A stretch of DNA of 64,000 nucleotides from Paenibacillus macquariensis (GCF_900156375.1 NZ_FTNK01000007.1:1-64000), one strand, 5' to 3'. Counted from the stretch's first letter, positions 17,551-27,173 are shown. Numbers and translations: made by a program. The notes: generated by a model not told the origin, from the letters alone.

Positions 17551-18636
17551 TTACGGATTTGTATCATTTGTGCTCTGATCCAATGTTTCTATAGACTTAC
17601 CTGCAAGTTCATTCATTAATGCTTGTTTGGCGTTATCCAATTCGTCATCGTTAATATAAACGAATGGGCTCTTCCATTCTCCAGTCACTGGAACAAACTT
17701 CACATTAGATTTAGATATATTCCAATAGGTAGCAATGATGTTCTTGAGTTGAGTCTTCTCGAGATCCGTCTCCATGTTATCTTTGACGGCATCAAGTACA
17801 CTACCAATCTTGGTCGCACCACTGAAGGTTTGCATCTGATCAATTAACGCGTGAAGCACTTCGCTTTGACGCTCATTTCGACTGAAATCGTCAGACTCCT
17901 TCGTTCTAGGCTTACACCCAGGTCCAGAATGACGATATCTGACATAACCTAGTGCATCTTCACCCTTCAGTTCAGCAGGACCCTTCTTAAGATCAATATC
18001 AGTCCCATCTGCTGTATCCTTATAACACATATCCATACTTATATTAACGTCAACACCACCCAGTGCATCAACAACGTCACTGAATCCTTGGAAATTAATA
18101 ACTGTAACGTAATCAATCGGTAAACCCAAATACTTAGTAAACATCTGCTTCATTTCATCCTGAGCCGTAATACCAGACCTTTTCTCCGCTTCCAGAAAAG
18201 TAGGATAATAAGCGTTAGCTTTCCTCACCTTATATCCGTCCAAATCAATTCTTGTATCCCTTGGAATCGAAACGACCGTAGCCGATTTCGTATCCGGATT
18301 AAAAGTCGCCACCATCATAACATCTGTCAGATGAGTTCCTGTCTTCGGACGATAATCCGTTCCTAGAAGAAGCATCGTAATCGGTTTAACTTTGGCAGAG
18401 GCTTCAGGCGCTACTGGAGTGTCAACACCTGTATTAAGAATGGTATCATCCACCTTGAGTGCCAACCAGCCTACATAACCAGCAACAGCCAAAATAACCA
18501 CAATAATGACAATTAATATAAATTTCAAAAAAGATTTAAAAGGACTTTTCTTCTTTTTCTTCTTCTGTGGCAATCTCGGTTGTTTGACTACTCCACCACG
18601 ATTTCTGGGAGGAAGGTGAGAATTACTGGGACTCAT
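17551..18636 (-). CDS. LytR-CpsA-Psr (LCP) family cell-envelope glycopolymer transferase
   Basis: A 361-residue single-pass membrane protein with a basic cytosolic N-terminus (a run of six Lys near residue 30), one membrane helix (about 39-62) and an extracellular LCP domain. Landmarks are LLGTDYRPKTGTHLTDVMMV, VVSIPRDTRIDL, VDALGGVDVNI and KGEDALGYVRYRHSGPG, the last carrying the Arg residues that bind the polyprenyl phosphate. Enzymes of this family attach wall teichoic acid or other polymers to peptidoglycan. The ATG before SPSN is chosen because AAAGGTG lies 6 bases upstream; the ATG six codons earlier has no ribosome site. It follows a terminator, so it has its own promoter. Confidence 0.9.
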   Translation of the reverse strand: MSPSNSHLPPRNRGGVVKQPRLPQKKKKKKSPFKSFLKFILIVIIVVILAVAGYVGWLALKVDDTILNTGVDTPVAPEASAKVKPITMLLLGTDYRPKTGTHLTDVMMVATFNPDTKSATVVSIPRDTRIDLDGYKVRKANAYYPTFLEAEKRSGITAQDEMKQMFTKYLGLPIDYVTVINFQGFSDVVDALGGVDVNISMDMCYKDTADGTDIDLKKGPAELKGEDALGYVRYRHSGPGCKPRTKESDDFSRNERQSEVLHALIDQMQTFSGATKIGSVLDAVKDNMETDLEKTQLKNIIATYWNISKSNVKFVPVTGEWKSPFVYINDDELDNAKQALMNELAGKSIETLDQSTNDTNP

Positions 18637-18665
18637 GTTGAACACCTTTTTCATTATTATTAGTT

Positions 18666-18693
18666 AAAAAAAATTACCCCATTAAGGGGTAAT
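18666..18693 (-). terminator. Terminator of the typA-ylaH unit
   Basis: ATTACCCC/GGGGTAAT stem with a five-base loop (18673-18693) followed on the minus strand by eight T, just after ylaH. Confidence 0.92.
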
Positions 18694-18701
18694 ATTCACA
18701 C

Positions 18702-18992
18702 TTACTTCGCAGAGGGATCAGCATTCTTCTTCTGCCTACCCTCTACGAAATAGCGAATACGTACCAGGAGCATCAATCCAACGGCCACTAACAGACATTG
18801 AATGATCGGTAGCTTATCATGTTGAAAAATGAGAAGCATACCGGAACCCATTGCCATCAACATGTACAATATTATCTCCTTCAACAAAGGTAACTTCTGA
18901 TGTACACGAAATACTTTGTTGTAAACATAAGTGATTAGTACAAAGATAACAATATAAGCAACAAGAGGATGTTCTGCAAACCATACCTGCAT
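18702..18992 (-). CDS. ylaH: YlaH-like membrane protein
   Basis: A 96-residue protein with about three hydrophobic segments (8-25, 37-53, 59-76) and a charged C-terminus RYFVEGRQKKN. Pattern and position after typA match YlaH of B. subtilis; function unknown. The ATG of MQVWFAEH is preferred because GAAGGGAG lies 8 bases upstream; a GTG ten codons earlier lacks a ribosome site. It follows typA with a short gap and precedes a terminator, so the two form an operon. Confidence 0.78.
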   Translation of the reverse strand: MQVWFAEHPLVAYIVIFVLITYVYNKVFRVHQKLPLLKEIILYMLMAMGSGMLLIFQHDKLPIIQCLLVAVGLMLLVRIRYFVEGRQKKNADPSAK

Positions 18993-19040
18993 GTAAGTTT
19001 CACTCCCTTCATAATGGGGCACTTAACTTAAATATTAATA

Positions 19041-20879
19041 TTAATTTGAATTTGCCATTTTACGGTTTTTATCAGCGCGTTCACGTTCACTCTTATTCAA
19101 TATCTTCTTGCGCATACGAATTGATTTAGGAGTGATCTCACATAACTCATCCTCATTCAAGTATTCCAAAGCTTGTTCCATAGAGAAGATAATTGGTGTT
19201 TTCATTTTCACCGTATCTTCTTTATTCGCAGAACGAATGTTATTCACAGCTTTTTCTTTACATACGTTAACGACGATATCACTATCACGTGTGTGCTCAC
19301 CAACGATCATACCTTCATAAATCTCAGTACCTGGTTCCACGAATAGCGTACCACGATCTTCAATACCAATCATAGCATATAATGTGGAGCTTCCGTTCTC
19401 ACTAGAAACCAATACACCTTTACTACGTCCACCAACTTGACCAGATACAAGAGGACCATAGCTATCAAAAGCATGGTTCATGACACCATATCCACGAGTT
19501 AGTGTAAGGAATTGAGTACGGTATCCGATAAGTCCACGAGCTGGAATTAGGAATTCCAAACGCACGTTACCTGAACCTGTATTGATCATATTAGCCATTT
19601 CTGCTTTACGTTGGCCAAGACTCTCCATAACAGCTCCCATACTCTCTTCAGGAACATCAATCATTAGACGTTCAATCGGCTCGCTCTTCTTCCCGTCAAT
19701 TTCTCTTACGATAACGGAAGGTTTAGAAACCTGTAATTCAAATCCTTCACGACGCATGTTCTCGATTAGAATCGTAAGGTGAAGTTCACCACGACCTGAA
19801 ACGATAAATGCTTCCGGTGTTTCAGTATCATCTACTCTTAAACTAACATCTGTTTCTAATTCTTTATATAGACGTTCACGTAATTTACGGGAAGTAACCC
19901 ATTTACCTTCACGACCAGCAAAAGGACTGTTGTTTACAACAAAAGTCATTTGTAGTGTAGGCTCATCAATTTTAAGAACAGGCAATGCTTCTGGATTATT
20001 TGGATCTGCAATTGTTTCTCCGATGTTAATATCTTTAATACCGGCAATTGCAACAATATCTCCTGCCCCTGCTTCTTCAATCTCAATACGTTTCAATCCT
20101 TGGAATCCAAACAATTTCTCAATGCGAGCAGTTTTACTTGTTCCATCACGCATAATAACTGTTACGGATTGTCCTTGTTTGATAATACCGCGATTGATAC
20201 GACCGATCGCAATACGACCCATATATTCGTTATAATCCATCAACGTTACTAAGAATTGAAGAGGCTCATCCATTTTCTCAGTTGGTGCTGGAATATGTTC
20301 AAGAATCGTTTCATACAAAGCAAGCATCGTTTCGTCTTGTTTCTCTGGAACCATACTTGATGTACCGTTCAACGCAGATGCATACACAACTGGGAAATTC
20401 AACTGCTCATCAGTTGCGCCAAGTTCAATAAACAAGTCCAATACTTCGTCAATAACTTCTTCAGGACGAGCTGCTGGACGGTCAATTTTATTGACAACAA
20501 CAATTGGAGTTACATTGGATTCGAGTGCTTTACGCAATACGAATTTAGTCTGTGGCATACAACCTTCGTACGCATCAACTACCAACAATACGCCATCAAC
20601 CATTTTCATAATACGTTCTACTTCTCCACCAAAGTCGGCGTGACCAGGTGTATCCATAATGTTAATTGTGAAATCTTTATACGTAATTGCCGTATTTTTA
20701 GCTAGAATGGTAATTCCGCGTTCACGTTCCAAATCATTGGAATCCATTGCGCGCTCTTGCACTTGTTCGTTCTCACGGAAAATCCCCGATTGCTGTAGTA
20801 ATTGGTCGACTAGTGTCGTTTTACCGTGGTCAACGTGGGCTATAATCGCAATATTGCGAATCTGATCTCTTGATTGCAT
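19041..20879 (-). CDS. typA: Translational GTPase TypA/BipA
   Basis: A 612-residue ribosome-associated GTPase of the EF-G superfamily, linked to 50S assembly and growth at low temperature or under stress. G-domain motifs: [11 protein letters not shown] (G1), RGITI (G2), [12 protein letters not shown] (G3), NKIDRP (G4), followed by beta-barrel, EF-G-like domains III and V and the TypA-specific C-terminal domain. Length is normal. The nearest ribosome site (AAGGGA) is about 14 bases from the ATG, rather far. A TATAAT at 20920-20925 may be the -10 box; no clear -35 was found. Cotranscribed with ylaH. Confidence 0.97.
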   Translation of the reverse strand: MQSRDQIRNIAIIAHVDHGKTTLVDQLLQQSGIFRENEQVQERAMDSNDLERERGITILAKNTAITYKDFTINIMDTPGHADFGGEVERIMKMVDGVLLVVDAYEGCMPQTKFVLRKALESNVTPIVVVNKIDRPAARPEEVIDEVLDLFIELGATDEQLNFPVVYASALNGTSSMVPEKQDETMLALYETILEHIPAPTEKMDEPLQFLVTLMDYNEYMGRIAIGRINRGIIKQGQSVTVIMRDGTSKTARIEKLFGFQGLKRIEIEEAGAGDIVAIAGIKDINIGETIADPNNPEALPVLKIDEPTLQMTFVVNNSPFAGREGKWVTSRKLRERLYKELETDVSLRVDDTETPEAFIVSGRGELHLTILIENMRREGFELQVSKPSVIVREIDGKKSEPIERLMIDVPEESMGAVMESLGQRKAEMANMINTGSGNVRLEFLIPARGLIGYRTQFLTLTRGYGVMNHAFDSYGPLVSGQVGGRSKGVLVSSENGSSTLYAMIGIEDRGTLFVEPGTEIYEGMIVGEHTRDSDIVVNVCKEKAVNNIRSANKEDTVKMKTPIIFSMEQALEYLNEDELCEITPKSIRMRKKILNKSERERADKNRKMANSN

Positions 20880-20936
20880 GGTTTATATCCATATCCCTTC
20901 ATTCTTAGGTCTCTAATTCATTATACAACGTGTCTC

Positions 20937-20971
20937 ACAAAAGAAGCGCCAGGCGATAATGCCGACGCTTC
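20937..20971 (-). terminator. Terminator downstream of the LiaI/LiaF-like gene
   Basis: GAAGCG/CGCTTC stem with inner pairing (20943-20971), followed on the minus strand by TTTTG. Confidence 0.75.
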
Positions 20972-21055
20972 AACATATCTTTTATATTATAATGATTTTT
21001 CTGAAATAATCAAGTTTTTTTCTTGAAAATGATTCAAGTTTATACAGTTAAATAA

Positions 21056-21553
21056 TTACCATTTACTTTTCGTTGATGACTTTCTTCTCAAGATCAACCA
21101 GAGTCCGAAAGCCATAAGAACAATCGCTAAAATGTATAATACTCCTGTTTTCATCAGACTCAAAAGAATGAAGGCAAGTGAAAACAATCCAAGAATACTT
21201 GATACCCATAAAGCGATACTTGATCGTGGATTCTCATATACATAGTACTCATATAGTCCTACGGCTACACCAAGGATCAACGCAGGCCACAAATGAGACA
21301 TTAAACCCCAGCCCCATATATTACATATCCCAAAGAGTAGTCCCCATACCGTTAAAGCTCCGCCCGGAATAAGAAGGATTGACTGACCACGACGATTGAA
21401 ATATAGAGCTTGCAAAAGGAGCCCTGGAATTAATATGGCCAGTGGCCAGAGGGAACGACCAAGAAAACCAAATACGCCAAGTTTCCCTAACAAAATGACA
21501 ATACCCGCGATGATAATTAACAGTCCTAACTTCACATCTCTTTTGAAAGACAT
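21056..21553 (-). CDS. Multi-pass membrane protein with LiaI/LiaF-like N-terminal region
   Basis: A 165-residue protein with six short hydrophobic segments. The N-terminal part (LGLLIIIAGIVILLGKLG, then SLWPLAILIPGLLL) has the pattern of the membrane domain found at the start of LiaF/LiaI-type envelope-stress proteins. There is no C-terminal cytosolic or extracellular domain, only a basic tail RRKSSTKSKW. Two tandem membrane modules of similar pattern (IPGLLL near 48-53, WPALILGV near 93-100) suggest an internal duplication. The ATG is supported by AGAGGGTG upstream. Monocistronic. Function unknown; a link to envelope stress is only an analogy. Confidence 0.65.
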   Translation of the reverse strand: MSFKRDVKLGLLIIIAGIVILLGKLGVFGFLGRSLWPLAILIPGLLLQALYFNRRGQSILLIPGGALTVWGLLFGICNIWGWGLMSHLWPALILGVAVGLYEYYVYENPRSSIALWVSSILGLFSLAFILLSLMKTGVLYILAIVLMAFGLWLILRRKSSTKSKW

Positions 21554-21657
21554 CTCACACCCTCTTTTCTCCAAAATGCCATCAGGTCAGAAAACATCGA
21601 ATCCTTTTTTCATCATTATTGTATCTGAATTATGAAAAAAAAACCATATTTACAGAT

Positions 21658-21701
21658 AAAGAAATGGATATCATCTTTTATGAGATGATATCCATTTCTT
21701 T
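21658..21701 (-). terminator. Strong hairpin after the first TerC gene
   Basis: A perfect 19-base stem, AAAGAAATGGATATCATCT with its complement around a six-base loop, lies 40 bases after the TerC stop. The run after the stem on the minus strand is only TTTCTTT-like, so it may act as terminator or RNA-stabilising hairpin. Confidence 0.75.
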
Positions 21702-21741
21702 GTTATACGAGATATATTGTTTATTCTTCGCAAGAATCCTT

Positions 21742-22407
21742 TTAAGACTGTAGCCTATGGTTCGCCATTTTCTTAAATCCACCTGCAATGATAACAATCG
21801 TAGCCAATACGAGTGGTACTAAAGAATGGTATTCGGGTAATAGAGATGAAATGTGCTCACCGAAGCTAGAATCCTGGAGCATCATTTCTCCACCCGTATA
21901 TCCTAATATTCCTGCACCCAAATAAATAAGGATGGGATAACGCTGTAACCAATTCATAATAATATTACTACCGTAGATCACAATGGGAATACTGAATGCA
22001 GTTCCAATAACAATTAAAGCTAGATCACCATTAGCTACTCCAGCAATCGCTAATACATTATCAAGACTCATAATGAAATCTGCTGCAAGGATCGTACGGA
22101 CCGCTCTTGAAATCGTTGGTGTTTCACCTAACCTGATCTCTGTCTTTTCTTCCAATAACAATTGGAAGGCAATCCATAATAGCATCACACCCCCGATGGC
22201 TTGGAGATATGGGATTTTTAACAGCAGCACAGCAACAAAGGTCAGTATAATTCTAAGAACAACAGCACCTAGAGCTCCCCACCATACTGTTATCTTACGC
22301 TGTTCTGGAGGTAGATCTTTGCTCGCTAAAGCAATAACAACAGCATTATCGCCACTCAACACTAAATTAATAACAAGGATTTCTAATAGTAACCACACAT
22401 TCTCCAA
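21742..22407 (-). CDS. TerC-family integral membrane protein, paralogue 1
   Basis: A 221-residue membrane protein with about seven segments. The two TerC signature repeats are visible: LVLSGDNAVVIALA (about 16-29) and ADFIMSLDNVLAIAGVA (about 109-125), whose acidic residues probably bind metal. In B. subtilis the TerC proteins YceF and YkoY (MeeY/MeeF) help export manganese to metalate secreted enzymes (family knowledge). The start is TTG, supported by GGGAGG 8 bases upstream. It is divergent from a second TerC gene 126 bases away, and no recognisable yybP-ykoY manganese riboswitch precedes either. Confidence 0.9.
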   Translation of the reverse strand: MENVWLLLEILVINLVLSGDNAVVIALASKDLPPEQRKITVWWGALGAVVLRIILTFVAVLLLKIPYLQAIGGVMLLWIAFQLLLEEKTEIRLGETPTISRAVRTILAADFIMSLDNVLAIAGVANGDLALIVIGTAFSIPIVIYGSNIIMNWLQRYPILIYLGAGILGYTGGEMMLQDSSFGEHISSLLPEYHSLVPLVLATIVIIAGGFKKMANHRLQS

Positions 22408-22429
22408 GGTACAACCCTCCCATTCTTAC

Positions 22430-22458
22430 TTGTATGAATAAAAGAGAGGGGCTATGCT
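22430..22458 (+). promoter_or_regulatory. Candidate SigA promoter of the second TerC gene
   Basis: TTGTAT (22430-22435) and TATGCT (22453-22458) are spaced by 17 bases and lie 76 bases before the ATG. The -10 box is weak. Confidence 0.45.
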
Positions 22459-22533
22459 AGAGATAACATATTTTTTCTATATACATTCGATTTATTCTCG
22501 GATGCGTACATCATTTAAAGGAGTGACACATCA

Positions 22534-23226
22534 ATGGACACAACAGTACTCGGATTTCTCGCTTCACTAATGAACATCATATTTCTCGATCTCATCCTTG
22601 CTGGGGATAACGCTATCGTTATAGGTTTAGCAGCTAGGAATTTGCAACCCGCTACTCAGAAAAAAGCTATTATTTATGGAACAGCCGGTGCGGTCGTACT
22701 CAGAATTTTCGCTACAATCGTCGTATTGTGGCTACTTAATATTCCATGGTTATTGTTAATTGGAGGTATTCTGCTTGTCTGGATTGCGTACAAGTTGATG
22801 ACCGATGACGATGACCACACGGATGTCAAAGCAAGTCAGTCATTGTGGGCTGCCGTTAGAACCATCATCATTGCTGATGCTGCGATGGGCATAGATAATG
22901 TTATTGCTGTCGCTGGTGCGGCTAATCATAATCTTATTTTAGTGATCATCGGTTTGTTAATCAGTGTTCCGATCGTGGTCTGGGGAAGTACCCTATTTAT
23001 CAAATTAATCTCACGTTTCCCATGGATTATTTATGTAGGATCTATCGTACTTGGATATACAGCATCCAATATGATGACTGAAGAGAAGAAGCTACAACCA
23101 TTTTTCGAACAATATCCTGTACTCCGCATTGTATTCATCATTATTGTCACAGCGGGGATACTTACTGCAGGATTCATAAAAATCAGATCTAATAAACGTA
23201 ATAAAATGACAGCATCCAATGTCTAA
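22534..23226 (+). CDS. TerC-family integral membrane protein, paralogue 2
   Basis: A 230-residue membrane protein with seven or so segments and signatures DLILAGDNAIVIGLA and ADAAMGIDNVIAVAGAA. It shares the layout of the divergent neighbour but differs enough to be an old duplication rather than a recent copy. The central loop DDDDHTDVKASQ and a basic C-terminus are specific to it. Role presumably in metal ion (Mn) export by family analogy. AAAGGAG precedes the ATG, and a bidirectional terminator follows. Confidence 0.9.
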   Translation: MDTTVLGFLASLMNIIFLDLILAGDNAIVIGLAARNLQPATQKKAIIYGTAGAVVLRIFATIVVLWLLNIPWLLLIGGILLVWIAYKLMTDDDDHTDVKASQSLWAAVRTIIIADAAMGIDNVIAVAGAANHNLILVIIGLLISVPIVVWGSTLFIKLISRFPWIIYVGSIVLGYTASNMMTEEKKLQPFFEQYPVLRIVFIIIVTAGILTAGFIKIRSNKRNKMTASNV

Positions 23227-23280
23227 ATCGCTGCATCTCATCAGTATTAGTACTTATGTGTATGATGCTAAACCCTAACA

Positions 23281-23325
23281 AAAAAACAGTAGATCAAGGA
23301 TAATAACCTTGGTCTACTGTTTTTC
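23281..23325. terminator. Bidirectional terminator between TerC and thiI
   Basis: AAAAACAGTAGA..CAAGG pairs with CCTTG..TCTACTGTTTTT. A and T tails on both sides serve the convergent TerC and thiI genes. Confidence 0.92.
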
Positions 23326-23344
23326 TTTTCCACTGCAGAATGCT

Positions 23345-24571
23345 CTAGAACCAATCTTCCTCAACAGGGCTATCTACTTTTGTGTTTCCATTTCCATTAG
23401 GTGTAAGTATCATCGTCTCTGTACGATCCACCGCATCCAAAATCATGTCATTAAGATTAGTAATAGAACGCTCAATACTTTCCACGATGCGCAAGTTGGG
23501 CTTAGTCGCAGGTGAATCTGGAACAAAGAGTGTACAACAATCTTCATACGGTTGAATCGAAAGATCATACGTTCCGATATCCTTCGCAATCGAAATGATT
23601 TCATTCTTGTCCATCATAACCAGAGGTCTTAGCAGTGGTAACTCGGTTGCACGGCCAATGGCATTCATACTTGATAAGGTCTGACTTGCCACTTGACCAA
23701 GACTATCTCCCGTTACAATTGCCAATGCTCCTTCACGCTCAGCAAGCAATGTAGCAATGCGGAGCATGGACCTACGCATTAACGTAATGATTAATTTGTC
23801 CTGACCCTGACCTGTAAACGAAGTTTGTACTTCTGTAAAAGGAACTAAGTGAAGTTTGATTTCTCCTGCGTAACCAGATAACACTTTTGCAAGATCAATG
23901 ACCTTCTCCTTTGCTAGTTGACTGGTGAAAGGATAACTGTAGAAATGAACACATTCCGTCGTAAGTCCTCTTCGCATAGATGACCATGCAGCAACCGGAC
24001 TATCGATCCCTCCTGAGAGCAGCAACATCGCTTTACCATTACTTCCTCGCGGGAATCCTCCAACAGCTGGAATCACTTCATAAAAAATATAAGTTTCTGT
24101 CTCTCTAATCTCTACTCTTAGATCTAGTGCAGGTCGATTCATACTCACATCTAACATTTCAAAATTCTTTAATAAATGCGATCCTACATGATGGTTCATT
24201 TCATGCGAAGAGTGACCGAACTTCTTCCATACACGTCTGGCACTTACTTTAAACGTAGTGCTTTCTTGTATATTCATTTCTTCCAAATAACGATAACTTG
24301 TTTCTAAAATATCTTCCAATTCGGACTTACATACAATAACTGGACTTATGGAGGCAATACCAAACACCTTTTTTAATACTTGAATAGGTTCTGCCGCCGA
24401 CTCTCCATTTAGATACACATAGATTCTGCCGAACTCATTTCTTAATTCTACTTTAGGATAAGGCTCAAGTACTGATTTCACGTGAAGAAATACCGAATTC
24501 TCAAATCTTCTACGATTTTTACCTTTTAATATGAATTCTCCAAAACGCAGTAGTAACATATCATAGATCAT
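23345..24571 (-). CDS. thiI: tRNA 4-thiouridine synthase ThiI
   Basis: A 408-residue enzyme that adenylates U8 of tRNA and inserts sulfur to make 4-thiouridine. The N-terminal ferredoxin-like and THUMP domains (about 1-165) are followed by a PP-loop domain with LLLSGGIDSPVAAW and the catalytic-Cys region YEDCCTLFVPDSP. It lacks the C-terminal rhodanese domain of the E. coli enzyme, as in Bacillus. The start overlaps the nifZ stop by one base (TAATG), a coupled pair in which NifZ supplies the persulfide sulfur. The C-terminal tail past residue 385 is short and non-conserved. Confidence 0.96.
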   Translation of the reverse strand: MIYDMLLLRFGEFILKGKNRRRFENSVFLHVKSVLEPYPKVELRNEFGRIYVYLNGESAAEPIQVLKKVFGIASISPVIVCKSELEDILETSYRYLEEMNIQESTTFKVSARRVWKKFGHSSHEMNHHVGSHLLKNFEMLDVSMNRPALDLRVEIRETETYIFYEVIPAVGGFPRGSNGKAMLLLSGGIDSPVAAWSSMRRGLTTECVHFYSYPFTSQLAKEKVIDLAKVLSGYAGEIKLHLVPFTEVQTSFTGQGQDKLIITLMRRSMLRIATLLAEREGALAIVTGDSLGQVASQTLSSMNAIGRATELPLLRPLVMMDKNEIISIAKDIGTYDLSIQPYEDCCTLFVPDSPATKPNLRIVESIERSITNLNDMILDAVDRTETMILTPNGNGNTKVDSPVEEDWF

Positions 24572-25731
24572 TATCTATCATTCCTTCCTTTTTCTAACAA
24601 TGGATATAACTGCTCAACTGCCTTACGCAGTGCAAGTTCCAATTGGCTTATCTCTTCTTCCGTATGACTGTCCCCAAGACTGATGCGAATCCCACTTGAT
24701 GCTTCTTCATGACTAAGTCCCATGGATATTAACACTCTACTTGGCTCTGTTTGTTTGGAAGAACAAGCTGATCTAGTTGAGACTAACATTCCTTGCAATT
24801 CTAACGTATGCATCAACACTTCCGATTTCATCCCTGGAAAAGAGAACTGCACAATATGGGGTGCACCGTTCTCATTACTATGAAGGTGTAAGCCTTTAAT
24901 ATCTCTAATAAACCCAAAAATCCTGTCTCGTTGAATGGAAACATTTTTGGTGAATATAGGTTGTTGTTCACTAGTCATTCTCATCGCCTTAGCCATAGCT
25001 ACAAGATGTGGTGTATTTTCCGTCCCTGCACGGAATCCAGATTCCTGAGAACCCCCAGTAAGAAGAGGCATTAATTTCAATCCTTCTCGAACATAGAGTA
25101 GCCCTATCCCCTTAGGACCACGGAATTTATGTGCAGAGAGCGTATAAAGATCCACGCTCCATGTCTTTAAATCTACAGGTAACTTCCCAAAACCTTGGAC
25201 CCCATCGACATGAAATAAAGTCAGTGCATTACAGCGCTTAATTTCCTGTCCGATAGCATCTATGGGTTGTATAGCTCCCATCTCATTGTTGACATGCATA
25301 ATACTAACCAATATCGTATCTTTTCTTATGGCTGCGGTAATGGATTCCAAGCTAACACAACCTTGTGAATCAACAGGAAGAAACGTAACTTCGAACCCCC
25401 ACTGTTGTAGTTGAAGAAAACTCTCATACACCGAAGCATGCTCAACCATCGACGTAATCAAATGCTTTCCACGACTCATATATTGGAGTGCTGCACCCTT
25501 AATAGCCAAATTATTAGCTTCTGTCGCTCCTGATGTGAATATGATTTCTGAAGGTTTAACATGCAGCGCATTCGCGCAAACTTCACGGGATCGCTTAATC
25601 AGCTTTACAGAATCCCCACCTAATTGGTGGATTGAAGATGGATTTCCATAATGCTTGTCCATAACCTCAGTCAATGTGCGTATGACATCTTCATACGGTG
25701 GCGTACTTGCAGCATGATCCCAGTAGATCAT
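24571..25731 (-). CDS. nifZ: Cysteine desulfurase of the NifS/IscS family (NifZ-like, partner of ThiI)
   Basis: A 386-residue PLP enzyme that takes sulfur from cysteine and passes it as a persulfide. PLP site: YTLSAHKFRGPKGIG with the Schiff-base Lys; substrate region GSQESGFRAGTENTPH; the persulfide Cys lies in VSTRSACSSKQ. The one-base overlap with thiI and the lack of rhodanese in ThiI indicate a dedicated partner, as shown for NifZ-ThiI of B. subtilis. The ribosome site AAGGTGG precedes the ATG. The 131 bases upstream contain a small GTAAG-AGCA-CTTAC hairpin of unknown role. Confidence 0.93.
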   Translation of the reverse strand: MIYWDHAASTPPYEDVIRTLTEVMDKHYGNPSSIHQLGGDSVKLIKRSREVCANALHVKPSEIIFTSGATEANNLAIKGAALQYMSRGKHLITSMVEHASVYESFLQLQQWGFEVTFLPVDSQGCVSLESITAAIRKDTILVSIMHVNNEMGAIQPIDAIGQEIKRCNALTLFHVDGVQGFGKLPVDLKTWSVDLYTLSAHKFRGPKGIGLLYVREGLKLMPLLTGGSQESGFRAGTENTPHLVAMAKAMRMTSEQQPIFTKNVSIQRDRIFGFIRDIKGLHLHSNENGAPHIVQFSFPGMKSEVLMHTLELQGMLVSTRSACSSKQTEPSRVLISMGLSHEEASSGIRISLGDSHTEEEISQLELALRKAVEQLYPLLEKGRNDR

Positions 25732-25862
25732 TTATGTCTTCCACCTTTCTTTTTCGACAACGCAAAAAGATCAAACGTCGGAGAGGGCGTAAGTGCTCTT
25801 ACTGCTCTTTCACCCTGGTGCCTCCCCCGTGTGATCCCATGTATAACTATGTAGTTGTCTCT

Positions 25863-26573
25863 TTATACTTCATATTTGGAACGAGCGTTCTGCACCTTAG
25901 TTATATAGTTTCTTGTCTCCTCTGGGAGCGAGCTCAAGTGATTCATAAGTTCGGCATCTGATGATATACCAAGCCGCTGAACTCTTCCTGGTCCAGCATT
26001 ATATGCGGCAAGAGCCATATTCTCTTGTCCATCAAAGCGCTTTAATTGATATGAAAGGTATCTTGTTCCTGCATCGATGTTCTCAGCTGGATCAAATGAG
26101 TCGCTAACTCCCAGCCCTTGAGCTGTTCCATCCATTAATTGCATTAATCCCTTCGCTCCAGCGGAAGATACCACTTGTGGATTAAAGGATGATTCTGTAT
26201 CAATGACGGCTTTGATTAAGGATTCAGATATACCATATTTACGGCTAGCTTGTTCAATCAGATCATTATAAGTTGTAGGTAACGACTCTGCAGAATGATT
26301 CTTCGTTTCAGTAATGATTGTATTATCCGTATTTACAGCTCCAAGTTGCTGCCATAATAGACCCTCACTCCATGAAACACCGGGATTTAGAGGTACAGTA
26401 CTATCGGTCGCTGGTACTTCAGACGTCGTCATCATCTGTTTCAATAATACGTCAAAATCAGATTCACCTGTATTGGTATTAAGTATGCTCTGTATAAGAT
26501 CATTTTTATCCTGTATCGTAGCATTTTCTTGAAGACTTATAGGTTGTTTAGTCGTTACTGAGTCCATCTGCAT
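25863..26573 (-). CDS. Lytic transglycosylase (SLT domain)
   Basis: A predicted peptidoglycan-cleaving enzyme. The C-terminal SLT domain (about 110-225) shows RKYGISESLIKAVIDTESSFNP with the catalytic Glu, SAGAKGLMQLM, NIDAGTRYLSYQL and ALAAYNAGPGRV. The first 100 residues are polar and low-complexity with no clear signal peptide, so secretion may use another route or the true N-terminus may differ. The ATG of MQMDSV is chosen (GGGA 8 bases upstream, 236 residues); the frame is open 16 codons further. Standing alone between terminators. Confidence 0.85.
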   Translation of the reverse strand: MQMDSVTTKQPISLQENATIQDKNDLIQSILNTNTGESDFDVLLKQMMTTSEVPATDSTVPLNPGVSWSEGLLWQQLGAVNTDNTIITETKNHSAESLPTTYNDLIEQASRKYGISESLIKAVIDTESSFNPQVVSSAGAKGLMQLMDGTAQGLGVSDSFDPAENIDAGTRYLSYQLKRFDGQENMALAAYNAGPGRVQRLGISSDAELMNHLSSLPEETRNYITKVQNARSKYEV

Positions 26574-26660
26574 GATTATTATCCCAACTTCCATCATAAT
26601 GTACTTTTTACATTTTATCATGCGAATGGGACATACGCTACCTTCTCTTTAACATCAATA

Positions 26661-26711
26661 AAAAAAGTGAACATCTAAAACCTCATGAGAGGCTTTAGAA
26701 AGTCCACTTTT
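26661..26711 (-). terminator. Terminator of the DUF4190-like gene
   Basis: An imperfect stem (AAAAGTGGACTTTCTAAAG-type arm with its partner) followed on the minus strand by CACTTTTTTTATT. Confidence 0.8.
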
Positions 26712-26741
26712 GATATCTGAATTCGGGCAACCGAGTCATTA

Positions 26742-27173
26742 TTATCTTACAAAAGGCATCAGCACAAAATAACTGATCGTAGCTAATATTCCGAGAGCCA
26801 TTGACCAGCCTCCGGTTGCTTTGTTACCTTGTGAAAAAGCATAATATCCCATGATCGCTGCAACTGGACCAAGAACGATAGACCACATGAATAAAGACAC
26901 AACACCAAATGCAAGACCTACATACCCAATCAATTGCCCTGTTCTTGACTCCAAGATGTCCGCATCTACATCTTCACCTCGGGTATCATCTAATATACGA
27001 GAAGGACCTGGGGCGACTTCTGCTGCATACTCCTCTGCATACTCCTCTGCATACTCCTCTTTATGATCGTTCTCTAGACGTGGATAATCAACACGTTTGG
27101 CATGAAGTATTCTTTCTTTACGAATACTTTCATTCTCGGAATGACCATGATTACCATGTTTATTTTTACCCAA
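26742..27173 (-). CDS. DUF4190-like membrane protein with charged repeat-containing N-terminus
   Basis: A 143-residue protein. The N-terminal 75 residues are charged and His/Lys/Glu-rich and include three copies of EEYA, encoded by a perfect 12-bp DNA repeat. The C-terminal half has two membrane segments (about 81-105 and 120-140) with GYVGLAFGVVSLFMW and YYAFSQGNKATGGWSMALGI, the layout of DUF4190 proteins. Function unknown. A TTG start is chosen because AAGGGAGGTG lies 6 bases before it. The stretch before the repeat is basic and the repeat acidic. Confidence 0.65.
   Translation of the reverse strand: MGKNKHGNHGHSENESIRKERILHAKRVDYPRLENDHKEEYAEEYAEEYAAEVAPGPSRILDDTRGEDVDADILESRTGQLIGYVGLAFGVVSLFMWSIVLGPVAAIMGYYAFSQGNKATGGWSMALGILATISYFVLMPFVR
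27025..27060. repeat. Three perfect 12-bp tandem repeats inside a coding region
   Basis: GCATACTCCTCT occurs three times in a row and encodes repeated EEYA on the minus strand. The run keeps the reading frame, so copy number could vary between strains without breaking the gene. Confidence 0.95.

Noticed and set aside
22408..22533. yybP-ykoY manganese riboswitch upstream of TerC genes
   Set aside because: No conserved core motif was recognised and the gap of 126 bases is too short for one on each strand plus promoters.
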